Notes under the pieces: model-generated
Databases searched by the model: none
What the model was told of the DNA's origin: nothing
Seen by the model: only the letters and a program-made list of their open reading frames with translations
Source of the DNA: Klebsormidium nitens
Lineage: Eukaryota > Streptophyta > Klebsormidiophyceae > Klebsormidiales > Klebsormidiaceae
DNA: 64,000 nt
Reading direction: 5' to 3'
NCBI GenBank assembly: GCA_000708835.1
Contig: DF237086.1
Coordinates: forward strand, 109,951-173,950
Shown: one piece after another, positions 23,501 through 34,371 of the stretch
How the letters are laid out: the number at the start of each line of letters is the position of its first letter
Numbering within the stretch: the stretch's first letter is position 1
Made by a program: the position numbers and the translations under genes

Positions 23501-26500
23501 AGGGCGAAGAAGCTGAACTGGTGAGGAATTGCCACTTTCTTCGTTGGGTTGTATTTTGGAGCACAAATATCAAAGTCTAGAATACAATATGTAGCGGATC
23601 CCCAGCAGGGAGCGTCAGCAAGAGGCGCCTCAACGGTGCCTGTGGGGATAACTTCAAGATGCTCAGAGTGTCCGCAGATATGAAGGGGTGGACTTGCGTT
23701 GTCTCAGAGGCCGCAGCTAGAAACCGCCAGTGAAGACTGGTACTTCTTATGAGACTCCTCGATGCTTTTGTTTGGCATCGATGCTCGCAATGTCGTCGTT
23801 GTCGGAGAATAGGCCAGATCTTGTTCCCGAATTCCGCTCATCTTTCACCTTTGAGTTCCCCCGCGTTCCTTGCGTTCTTTTGAACCCCAGATTTTTCTCT
23901 TCTTCTCTCGAGAGGATTATCAGGGCCGCTGTGGACCTTATCTATGCCAAGTTGCTTTCACAGTCATCGCGTCGCTGATCCTAATTCCTTATACGTGGCT
24001 GATAGCGTATGGTTCGTCCATCCACAGGAGCCGGAGGAAGCTCAGCGGCGGCAGGCCCTCAAAAGCAGTGTCCGCCAGGCGCTGGGCGGCGCTTCGAAAG
24101 TCTCGAAGTCGAACGAGGACGAGGGGAACGAAGGCGAGACGGATCACGATTTCGATGCACGCATGCGGCGGCAGGTGCTGGACCGGAGACGGAAGATCGG
24201 GGTACCCGAGCCGGCGAAGAAGCCGGAACGGCCGAGTGAGTGTGGAAATTGTTGCTCAACAATGCGGGCCACAACAGATATGCTGTTTACGTATATGCAC
24301 TTTGAGCTGGGCGTTTATGTTTTGTGGCACTTTCGTGATGTGTCGGCCATGTCTTGCTCACTGTGTCTGAAGTGGGTGTCGATCAGCGCTCCTGCAATGG
24401 TAATGGCTTCGCCTTCGTAAGCAGAGAGTCTCCAGAGAGATTGACCGTTCCGTGGCACCAGTTTTGTGCTGACGCAATTCTTGAGGCCGTCGCTGTGCTT
24501 CCTCTGGAGGTTGAAAGATGAGGAGGCACTCTCCCGCAATGGGGTTTACCTTCGCCCCCCTTTTACAGACTCGTTCTGCGTCGAATCCCCTAGATGGATT
24601 TGGATAGGTTTGATCTGACTGCAGTCTTGTTAAGTGCTGCAAGATGCAAGCTTTCTGCGGATACCTGTGGCGTAGCGCTCCTCATTGTCTGATCATCTGA
24701 CGAGAGCTTTTACCATTGTTGCAGAAGTAGAAAGAAGGGACGACCCGTCACCCTCAGCAGACGCCAGGGAAGAAGAGTCGGATACGGATGGGTAAGCTTC
24801 GCCGACAAGATCTGCCGTTTGTATGCTCGACAGGGGCGTAAGCTCATAGCTTGACAGGGGCGTAAGCTCATAGCTTGACAGGGGCGAAAGCTCATAGCAG
24901 ACCTATATGTATGCACGGCGACATCGAGGCAGTAAAACAGTAAAATCGGTCTCGGAGTCGCTGCAAGGAGCACCATCAGCTACGTCATCTGGTGCATTCA
25001 GGAGTGTTACCTAGAGCCTTCGGGCGCCAGTTCGGTGACGGAATTTGCGGCGGTCGTTTCGAGTCTAGCAAGCCTTTGCGGGGGCCATGAAAAACTGCGA
25101 GAACTAGAACTGGACTTTCCTTGGAGCAGGGACTCTGGGGATGACGGCCGGCGAAAGGTAGATCCGCTGAAGCTGCGGCGGCGGAAGGAGATGCTGGGGT
25201 CGGCGGCACGGGCGGAACTGGCGGAACAGCGGAACGAGGACCTGCAGATGCTGACGCCGCTCGAGCAACAGCGGGCCAAGTACAAGCAGAAAAAGCGGGC
25301 GATCGGGAACAGGGAGGCCGAGGTGGGTTTGGTGTTGGTTTTGCGCTTTATTAAGATCTGGTTTAGCGAATGAGCATGGCTTTGGTTCGAGAGAACTCCG
25401 CAAGTGGACGAGCAAGGCTTTTGGATCTGATGACCCGTTGAGTCAAGCAGGGCGGCTGAGGACAGGGAGGCCGAGGTAAGCGCAGTGTGGCCCTGATTCG
25501 TCTTGGCAGTCTTAACAGTGATGGCACCAGCGCTGTTGAAATTTGTGGAGTACAAGGAGGAGAAGCGGCGCGTTGGTAAACAGGGACGCCAAGGTGACAA
25601 CTCCGGATTGTTGCCCTTCGTTCCAGTAGTGAACAGAAGGGAATGAATCGCAAACTTTCTTGTCCTGTGAAGAAGCAAGCGAATGTGAACCGGAAGGACG
25701 AGGGGGTGCAAAGAGAAAGTGCGCGTGCTTTCTGCGAGTCCCGTCTTATTGCGGAATCAGGGCGGTCGGACGTTGCTCTTTGCGGGCCGTCAGCGCAGGT
25801 GTTGCCTGCGGAAGGACGACTCGGTGGGTCATGAGTGGCAGAGGGAAGTCTTACAGAGCCGTAAGGCATCTTTGAGCCAGGCGGTGCCGCCTCTCGCCCT
25901 CTGAGCGGATAAATAATCTTGAATAATCCTTCTTAGCGCTTGAAGAAAAACGCCGACGTCACGCCCACGTCATTTTGCAGACACTCGCGAAGCTCGCCAA
26001 GTTTAAGGGCTTCCTCTCGGGGGCGGCCAAGGGAGCCCCGGGGGAGCCGCCTGGTAAGAAACTTGCGCTCGGGAGGGACGAGGAAGAGGACGAAGAGGAC
26101 CCGGGGTGGCTCAACCATTCGCTCGAGTTTGCCCCAGACCCAAAGTCAAAGGTGAGCGTGGCGGTGTCCCCAGATCTACGTTCTTGGATGGTGCGCGCTT
26201 TGCTTAGCTAAGGAATTTTGCTTCTGTATTGGTTGCGCCTTTCTGCATGTGTGGGAGGCCGCTTCTGGTAAAACAGCCGTTCGGTAGCGGAAGGCATGCC
26301 GAGAAGCACCGAACTTTGGAACCCTCTGGAGTGACATTTTCCAAACAACAATGGAGCGGATTTTTTTTTCAATGGATCTTTGCTGTTGCGGTGCTTCTGT
26401 TGTATTCCATGCCTGTCCGGAGAAATTCCATCTGGCCTACTTGTTGGCCAGCACCGTAACCTGGATACGGGAAGATGGGCACATAGCCCTCCCGACCTTT

Positions 26501-26750
26501 GTGCTGCATAACGGGTGTTTGGGTAAACACTGAGCTATGGAAACGACAAGGGCGTGTCATCAAAGATGCTCACGGGCGCGCTTTCGTGTTGCAGGCGAAG
26601 GATAACATGGCCCGGAACGACGACCCCGACCAATACGCTGTGGTAGACCCTTTGTTGGCGAAAGGCAAGGACGCAAAGTTGAGCAAGTTGCAAGCGCAGA
26701 TGAAGAAGCGAAGTCGAGAGTGGGGGAAGACGTCTGGCCTGAAAGGGTAA
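20554..26750 (+). CDS. CWC27: CWC27 spliceosome-associated cyclophilin
   Basis: Eleven exons join in frame (1548 nt, 515 aa): 20554-20661, 21033-21144, 21739-21917, 22339-22437, 22769-22875, 23373-23520, 24028-24235, 24725-24791, 25130-25322, 25981-26151, 26595-26750. CWC27 is a nuclear peptidyl-prolyl isomerase-like protein of the activated spliceosome. Residues about 10-170 are the cyclophilin domain ([47 protein letters not shown]). [12 protein letters not shown] and [12 protein letters not shown] are hallmarks of this subfamily, followed by a charged tail. Cyclophilin A Arg55, Phe60, Met61 and Gln63 have counterparts, Trp121 is present (DWLDKKN), but His126 is replaced by Asn. Intron 4 appears GC-AG (GAG|GCAAGA at 22438). 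Intron 2 and intron 9 hold exon-edge copies. Confidence 0.92.
21547..21583 (+). repeat. First echo of CWC27 exon 3 5' edge with acceptor
   Basis: GCAGGGGGCGCGTCCACCTA matches the real edge at 21735-21771 over 37 bases with about 8 differences. The acceptor CAG is kept. Confidence 0.8.
21640..21671 (+). repeat. Second echo of CWC27 exon 3 5' edge with acceptor
   Basis: GCAGGGGGCGAGTCCATCT lies 95 bp before the real exon and 93 bp after the first copy, then decays. It is almost evenly spaced with the other two. Confidence 0.75.
24468..24512 (-). repeat. Inverted echo of CWC27 exon 7 start
   Basis: Read on the minus strand, this piece gives CCAGAGGAAGCACAGCGACGG and then CCTCAAG, matching the exon 7 start (24030-24062) apart from a small deletion. 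Its translation contains PEEAQRR, as the exon does. It is the only inverted copy I found. Confidence 0.6.
24829..24898 (+). repeat. 24-bp tandem repeat, 2.9 units
   Basis: GACAGGGGCGTAAGCTCATA occurs with a 24-bp period at 24829, 24853 and 24877 (third unit GAAAG instead of GTAAG), inside CWC27 intron 8. Confidence 0.9.
25445..25480 (+). repeat. First echo of CWC27 exon 9 3' edge with donor
   Basis: GACAGGGAGGCCGAG|GTAAG copies the exon end AACAGGGAGGCCGAG|GTGGG at 25308-25327, with a consensus donor that is better than the real one. Confidence 0.8.
25561..25598 (+). repeat. Second echo of CWC27 exon 9 3' edge with donor
   Basis: AAACAGGGACGCCAAG|GTGAC is a second, more diverged copy of the same exon end, about 118 bp beyond the first. 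GAAGCGG upstream also matches the exon. Confidence 0.7.
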
Positions 26751-26809
26751 ACTGAACTTGACCTATTTACGATCACCATGTTAAGGTCGATCGTCACTCT
26801 GGTGTTGTC

Positions 26810-26893
26810 GTCCGCACCGACATCCTAGACCCTGCGCACGANNNNNNNNNNNNNNNNNNNNTCGTGCGCAGGGTCCAGGATGTCGGTGTGGAC
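26810..26893. other. Assembly gap inside a palindrome
   Basis: Twenty Ns (26842-26861) are flanked by inverted arms of 32 bp, 26810-26841 and 26862-26893, with two mismatches. The arms could be a true hairpin locus that stopped the assembly, or a scaffolding error joining a contig end to a reverse-complement copy. Confidence 0.9.
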
Positions 26894-27884
26894 GGCGGGC
26901 GGCGAAGCGTCTGCCGGTGCGGGGTCGGCAGGTACACATTTATGGGTAGTTCCTGAAGCAGCAATGCCGCCAACACCTTGGCAAATGACACATCCGAGAT
27001 TATGCACATTGTGTCGACTCCACATGCGATTGAATTTCATTGCTGTCAAAGAATAAAGATCGCATCTCAACCACCAAGGAACGCAGCACAATGGCCTCGT
27101 CTCAATCTTAAGTGTCAGTCATGTAATGTAGGATTCAATTTAGGGTTATATAAGGTTATGCTGGCACGGCGGCTACCATGTTGGAGTGGCCGGATGGTTG
27201 CATCGGGTCCATATGGGATAGCTCAGTCCTGCATGGTGCACCTACCTTACAACTAGGCTCAATATCAGATCGTCCGCATAAAGGCTACACGCGTACATGG
27301 GTGGGTATTACGCGGATAATACTTCATACGTGGGTATATAAAAACTAGTACCGTGCTCATAATAATCAGCACTATAGCCAAAGTGCATGAGGCGCGTTCG
27401 CAGTTGCACTGAGCCCATCATTTCATGGCATGCTGCATGCGGCACTGTGATGGTTTAGAAGCTGTATAACTTCTGCCAGACATGCTCAACCACCCCCAGA
27501 ACTCATGGTGACAGCGAGCCTGGCAGCATTCAACGGAAATGCACGTGCAATTGATGCAAGCGACATGTGCCGCCCTGGCAGAGACTCTCTGAGAACATTG
27601 CAAAAACAAAATCTGCTGTGAGCTGGGGAGTCCGGTCAGGCTTGAAACCACTGCATGCACTTAAATTCAAGATAGCTCATATGATAGGCAAATATAGCGC
27701 AGTTGAATCACAGCCGCCTTATCTGGCCCTCAGAATATGAGTATATTGAAGCAACACATCCACCTTTCTTCACCTTAGCAGCACGGAGAACCCATGTGGA
27801 CCATGCCTTGTGCTCAGTTCCAACAACAACATTCTTTGCCTGCTTCCGAAAAGGGGAAACCCAACCCGATCAAGGGCGCCCCGC
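26894..27884. other. Intergenic, no gene seen
   Basis: This is the 3' flank shared by CWC27 (plus) and plastid uL6 (minus), which converge. Only short unsupported frames occur. Because of the gap the true distance between the genes is uncertain. Confidence 0.5.
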
Positions 27885-30231
27885 CTACTTCTTCTTGCCA
27901 GCCTTGCCAGCCTTTCTACGGATGACCTCGCCCTGGAACTTGATACCCTTGCCCTTGTACGGCTCTGGCGGCCTCCACCGCCGAACGGACGCCGCAAACT
28001 GTCCGACCAACTCCTTGTCGCGCCCGGAGATGTTCATCCTCGTGTTGCCCTCTACCTTAACGTTGATACCCTCGGGGATCTCCATGACAACCGGGTGGCT
28101 GAAACCCAGGTTCATGGTTAGCGTCTGACCCGCCACGGAGGCACGGTAACCAACACCAATCAGCTCTAGGTCCTTCTTGAAGCCGGTGGAGACGCCGTTG
28201 ATCATGTTGGCCGTGAGGGTCCTGCGATTACGGGTCAGGAAACGGTAAGAGGTGCTCGAAAGAGTGCTCCGGCAGCGCAAGTATTCCCTACGAGAGGATC
28301 TTCAGAGGATGACGAAGAAGCCCACAAGGCTGCCAGTCATGAGAAGTGGTCAGAAGAACTTTCCCGCAGAGATCTTTGCCTCAGTCTCACGAAAAGTATC
28401 AGCAAGAGGAGGTCATGGCAAAAACCTTTCAGCTCATACATTCCAACCAATTTTCAGAGAGCTGATTTGAACGTAGAGTAAGAGCAGGGCAACCGACGCG
28501 GGACGTTTCTAATCAAGCAAATTGGCAACCTTTAATTGCACATCCAAAAACGTCCCTGGTTGCGCACCTTCACGATTACAAGCGATGAACAGCTATAGGC
28601 TTCATCAAAGCGCTTTTCCCAAAAGCAAACCAACCCGCTCTGCCCTCACCTGAAGAGGCCATGCATCTGCCGCGACCGCCTCGTCTCATCTGTCCTGAAC
28701 ACCGACACCGACTCCCCTTCCTTCTCCAGCCTCACTTCACGGGGGTACTCCCGTGTGAGCAGCCCCAAGGGGCCCTTCGCCTCCAGGCTCTTGTCCTTCA
28801 GAGTGACGGTGACTCCCTTCGGGATGGGGATCGGCGCCTTGCCGATACGAGATTCTTTGCACACAATGGCAGGGGTAGGGAGCACCGCGCGCTGGCTGGT
28901 GGAGCAGACGGGGGGAAGATGGTGCGCTCCGGAGAGGAAAGTGTTTCTGTAGCAGACAGCGAGGAATAATATGTTCAGGTTCTCAGCTTACTATGCAGAA
29001 GGATAGGTTGGGGGAAGGGCCGTGTGGGAGTGCAAACGAGCCAGGGTCTCTCTCACCAAGGAACTACTCTTCTAATGAGCAGTAAAGAAGGTACTTGTGT
29101 CGTGGAAAGAGCGGTCCAATAGCTCCAACATTCAATTGATGAGCAGAGTGCGTAATCTTGCCGAAAGTGGTGGTGTAACAATAGCAGGTTCTTTCCGCAA
29201 TACCAATTCCAATCCGTCCAAAACTACCACGTTCAAAAGCATACGGGCATTACAAAGCGGAGTCGTTGCAAGATTGTGACATCTGTAGAGAGCTACCTTG
29301 TTGACATCGTCTCTACGAAACGTTCCAGCCCACATTGCTGCTCTGCTAGCTGCCCCGTTGTGCCCAAGCAGGACTTAAGGTCGGACAATTCTGAAATGGA
29401 ACTCTTATCCAAGTACGCACACTGAATGTAGCACCAGTGTCTCCAACAGTGACTCGTGAAAAGGAAGTCGTGGCTGAGCTGAAGTTGCATTGCAAACCAA
29501 GGGGGTAGCAGCTGATCCATCATCGGTGTCACATCAGCCGCAATGCAGTGCCTGAGGGGCATGCGTACAGCAACTCCTGCTTGCGCGCCCTTGCTAATCT
29601 CACAGCAATACTCACCATAGCGGACCGAAAGACTACAGGGCACTGACAGCAAATCTAACAGCACTATGACCACTTTGCGTCAAACCCCTAAAATGCAAAT
29701 TTGACAGTACGCCAGAGGGCCTCCATAAATAACAACTGACCTGGATGCCTGGAAGGATCCGCAACCCTGCAAGAAACAGGCAAGCGGGCTCGGTTATGCT
29801 GCTCGCTGACCTGTGACTTCTATGGCTACTTTAGACCGTTACCAAGCGAACCCCAGACCATTGCAAAGGGTAAACAGCAAAATGCAGGTACATCATTAAA
29901 AGATTTTTTGCTCACACAATGTGTAGCATGGGCCTAACCCTACCAAACCCAGCGATAAGTGCATTACAGCTCGAATGTTTGATGACGAAGATACCAGCAA
30001 ATGGGCGACACATAGGCGGGCAAACGAGGGAACAGCGTCAACTGGACCTTCCCAATGCAGGAACACAGACGTGCAACTAGTCCCTACTGATAGGGTCCTC
30101 GTAGAGACAATGCGAAATGCACTTGGTGAGTGCAACATTGCTGAAAAGTTGTTCGCTGTGCGCACCTTGTCTAAAGCAGGAGTCCAGGACAAGGCCCCTG
30201 CACACGACCCTACAGCAGCCATCGCCGCCAT
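27885..30231 (-). CDS. RPL6: Plastid ribosomal protein uL6 (L6), nuclear encoded
   Basis: Minus-strand model: exon 1 30231-30166, exon 2 28891-28650, exon 3 28221-27885, all in frame (214 aa). uL6 is a large-subunit protein of the chloroplast ribosome near the GTPase-associated region. The mature part starts around [16 protein letters not shown], very like plant plastid L6; the two L6 folds follow ([36 protein letters not shown]), and [11 protein letters not shown] and the tail AGKAGKKK match the C-terminus of plastid L6. Exon 2 to 3 (CTTCAG|GTGAGG to GCAG|GACCC) is certain. Exon 1 ([16 protein letters not shown]) is a plausible transit peptide with the right phase, but the exon 2 acceptor is uncertain; TACAG at about 28935 is an alternative. 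Confidence 0.88.
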
Positions 30232-31194
30232 GATGGCCCCTTTCTGCGCGTCCCCGCTCTTCTATCACATACACAGCGTCCGATATTCGGGCCCCTCTCG
30301 CCCAATACTAAACAGACACCCACTCAGGGCAGAAGTAAACTGGCCCAGTGCGGGGTACAGCTTCGAGAACCTGACCTTTCCCTTTGTTTATCTGTCCCCC
30401 ACAGGCTCCGTCCACCCTGCTCCAAACAAACACACACGAGCCTGCTCCAAAAGAAGTATTCCTGAGCTGTTCAAAAGCTCAAGCAGAGCCTAAGGCTTCC
30501 AAGTTTCAAGCGCCGCCAAACTTCCAAGTCTGCCCTATTAGAATCTGACTTATCGGACGTATGGCATTGGAAACTGCTTGCGTATGATCTTCTGCTCTGG
30601 TAATATACTGCGCTTATAACGTTGTCCAATGTCGACTCTCGAGCTCTCCCTTCGAACTCGGTAAGACAAGATATATTCAGATCACGCTTCACGGCTCGAG
30701 TCGCGGCCGGCGGCGGCCTCCTTATGATCTTTTTGAGCCTGCATATCCGCATGTTTCAAGCGCGTACACCGCCTTGATAGATGCCAATTTCTTAGGTTCC
30801 AAAATCCACGAATTCAAGCCACTGGCAAATTTTGAAAGGAGGTTTGCTACCAAGAAATCGAACCTCCTCCAGAACCTGCTCCAGAAATATTTAAGCGTTG
30901 CTTTCCCAGGACCATCTGCCCTCCCACCTGTTGACAGCATTGCTGCTTTTGAGGTGTTTCAATGCTGCACCTGGCACCACCACCCCGTAATGCTTTTGAA
31001 GGTTCCTGAGTTCAATTGAGATCAGGCTTGAAACTTGCTGAATTCTTCTGTGGCGCCCTGCAATTTGTAAAGTCTTCAAGTGATAAGTGGAGTGGTAAGT
31101 GCATAAAGGCACTAGATTCAACTCATCAAACTCAGGCAGGTGCGCTGATCGCTGGGGCGGTCAGATTCTCGAGACGATTGTACGCGGACGGAGG
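30232..31194. promoter_or_regulatory. Divergent spacer between two uL6 genes
   Basis: About 960 bp separate the inferred start codons of the two uL6 genes, so both promoters should lie here. I see no gene and no identifiable element. The lower bound depends on the exon 1 model of the plastid gene. Confidence 0.35.
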
Positions 31195-32303
31195 ATGGGG
31201 TCCATAGCAAGGAGAGAGCTGGTCAATCTGGCCGCTCTGGCATCCAGGCTTTTGCAGGCTGGTAGACGTTCTGGCGCTGTCGAGGGGCCTGCAAGCTCAG
31301 CTGTAGGTGCTGGGATGCACGGAAGGCTGCTGCATTCCAGTGGTGCAGCATGTGCGCAGAGTGCGGCGGCGCCAGCCTCCGCTACAGATGACAGGTGCGT
31401 TGACGGGAGGTTCTCCCATTGATTTTTCAGCCCTGGTCATACGATTCGTAAGTATGTTTATGCAGTAAGATTGAGCAACAGGAGGAACAGCATTTTCTAG
31501 CCGATGTCAGCAATATCCACTTCTCAAAAACATTGTAGATTGCAGCCTTTTTGCCACGTTTTGCTATCAGAGTGCCGTACCTTCGTGCCGCTGATGCTGG
31601 TAGGCGCTCCACAAAGTAAGCACACAGTTTTGAAGAGCGTCTTTCCAAAGATCAAGTGCAAGGGTAACGTCGCACCACTGCTTTTGCATTCACAGAGGAT
31701 GAGTGCGAAAACTTCACTGTGTTGCAGAACTAATGGAGACTGCTTTCATTCAGCGCTTATGCCTAGGCCAAATGCGCTGGCTTTGACAAGCTTCTGAGTA
31801 ACAGGAACGAGTGCTGGAGTACAGGAAGTGTCCTCTTTTGTTGGATACCAGTCCTAGTTCTGGGACTAAACGTCCAGGCCAAATGAGTAATTGTAAGCCG
31901 AGAATTCCTCAAAGAGATTAACAGCCAGTTCTGCTAGATACTTGCTCAGGCCCATCTGCGTCATCGTTCTTGCAGGCCGATCGGCAAAGAGGGTGCACTC
32001 AGTCTGGAAGATTGCTGCTTCAAAGAGATGGAACTTGTGGGGGTCGGTTACAGAGCATCGGTGAATGAACGAGATCTGGTGATGAACCTGGGTTACAGTC
32101 ATCCAGTTATTTTAAAAATTCCAGAGGGTTTGACAGTCAAAGTAGAGAGAAATGTTAGGGTAACAATAGCGGGTTATGACCGAGAACTGATAGGGCGTTT
32201 CTGTGCAAACATACGGGACCAACGACGTCCAGAGCCATACAAGGGCAAGGGTATCCGGTACTCAGATGAGATTATCACCAAAAAGGTTGGGAAGAAGAAG
32301 TAG
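31195..32303 (+). CDS. Shortened uL6 with a mitochondrial-type presequence
   Basis: Two exons, 31195-31394 and 31976-32303, join in frame to 175 aa. Exon 1 looks like a targeting peptide: MGSIARRELVNLAALASRL, basic and free of acidic residues except one Glu, then GRLLHSSGAA, typical of mitochondrial presequences. Exon 2 gives only the C-terminal half of uL6: [59 protein letters not shown] and a KKVGKKK tail. Plant mitochondrial L6 is known to be a similarly short, C-terminal form, but this sequence is closer to the plastid gene next door. I infer a plastid-type uL6 copy retargeted to mitochondria. Alternatives are a dual-targeted protein or a partial duplicate. An undetected middle exon in the 581-bp intron is possible. 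Confidence 0.7.
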
Positions 32304-34371
32304 ACAATTCACTGCATCCCCACTGGATCTGATACAGGCGTGTGTTTGTTGTTTCTCCTATTGACCTGTGGCAAGTGTGAGACACTGAGATCTCAACTTC
32401 AGACAATTCTAATCGGACCCTTTGAGCAATTGTATTTGCCATGCAGCTCGATGTCTGCTTGAACTTGAAGCGGACTCTGATCGTTCAATGATCAATTACG
32501 AGATTTGGAACGTACGGAAAAAAAACTGCAGATCATTCCCCCCAAAAGCTTGTAGGTTGTGAACTTGACATGACCAATGCGGCTTCTACTTCTTGCACAG
32601 TGTGAGGTCTACATAAGGATCGTGTGCAATGTGGCAAAGATCATTGCAAGAAATCATACGAGTCGGATGAAATTTCGCTTTCGTTGAGTCAAAAGTGAGT
32701 CTTAGGCAGATCATGTGACAAAATGATCGGGGGCCACGACATGGCCGTAAACATTCGCATCGCCATCACGCCACATGCATTCGAGGCTGCATGCGCCACT
32801 GGCATTGTATATGACGAACTAAGTTCGGAACTTACAGCTTTCTGAAGCAATGATACGTCACGAGACATGCATCGATCGATCATTGCATGAATGTAACCGG
32901 CCACAGCCTAGAACATGGATCAGACCACGCACTGACAGAGTTCTTCGTTGAAAGTCTTTATGTACCATTGCGGACGGCACAGTAGCTACACGACTAGACA
33001 GCTTCTGACTGGTCACGAAGTCCGCTGGTGCCGCTGCTGATAAGCAAGCATGCAAGCGCCCGCTGCCTTCTTCCACAGAATTCTGGTTGTGACGTCAGCC
33101 TACGTGAGCTGCTTACCTTGTTCAGACACTCATATAAGCGTGCTTAGATTATAAAGGAGAGGCTTGTACCTGAGCCGCGTTCACACTGCCTGCTTTGCAG
33201 GTAGACCTGATGAATCTTGGATCATTTATAGTGGCCGGGACATCTTGTCGACAAAGATTTATGTACAGAGTTTCCGATTGTGACCAGGCTACGTCAAATC
33301 TACTCTATCACGTGGTCAAGATCCCTGCCCGCAAGCACGCTGGAAATCCCCTTGGGCATCTCGCCCTTGATCATCCGCTTGACTGGACATCGGTCTGCAA
33401 GATAGAAATACGCCGTGATTTGGTGAAAGAATCCCTCTCCCCATGAAGTTTGAACCCGACTTTCATTTCTCTGGCGCTGAAACGTGTTGACTTTCGTCTC
33501 GTGGGTCATGGAACGAGGTCGTCAACATTAATAGCCGTTCAGATAGCGAAAATCACCGAAAGTTCTGTCGTTGTCAACTTTACAGCAACTTTGCGAAACG
33601 TACCTGATCTAAGCGTGGCGGTGACATGACGTCAGATAACAGATGGATTCCCCCCCGGGTACGGCTTGGCGCCAGAAGGAAGAAGAATAACAACGGGGCC
33701 TTCCGAAACTATGACGTCGCCCAGCGGCTTACGCTCCGTTTTCGGATGAACGGAGAAATCGAACAAGAAGTTGGACCAACCGCTGACTGAAGTGGTGCGA
33801 GTATACTGGAACCTTCCTTTTTTGCAAGCTCCCTCGCGGAAATGAGTGCGAGAACGAATCAATTTGCTGGCCGGTGTACGCCTCAAGTAAGACTTTTGAA
33901 TGGAAGGAGAAGGCTTCCACGGTCTGCTGCTGAGATTTGTGCCCAGAAGAACAACGATCTGTAGATGCAGTGCGCCGAACAACGTGACAAGCGAAACGCT
34001 TTCGCTGCCGAGTGATCTCCCTCTCTTTCCAACCGCACCGCTTCCCTTTACGTCTTCCGCAAACCTTGACTGTGCTTCCGTGCTTGCAAGTGCAACCCCG
34101 ATGGAATGATAGGGATCGTAGCGCGTTCAGTTGTCATCTGGTCACAACTTTCAGTGCAAGGGAATCTGGAATCCGACCCAATTTTCAAAGTTGCCACCGA
34201 TTACTGTCAGCCGACGTCATCGCTTGGGAGCGACCATCTGCCCGTTCGCTGACTCTGGTCGTTACCTCGTTCAGTGGCGGGGGCGAACATCGGCGTTTGC
34301 GTTCCCCGGCCAATTTGAGCAGGGACTTGGAGATGCGATCGTGATGATCTACCGGCATAGGGCAGTACGGC
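32304..34371. other. Mostly intergenic; one possible minus-strand terminal exon
   Basis: No confident gene. A minus-strand frame at about 33632-33820 ends in a protein-like stretch (GWSNFLFDFSVHPKTER, VVILLPSGAKPYPGG) and could be the last exon of a gene whose start I cannot find. The rest, including the mt-type uL6 3' flank, shows nothing. Confidence 0.35.

Noticed and set aside
27170-27245. tRNA-like stretch with GTGGCCGGATGGTT and ATAGCTCAG
   Set aside because: No acceptor stem, anticodon loop or T arm can be paired in the right order.
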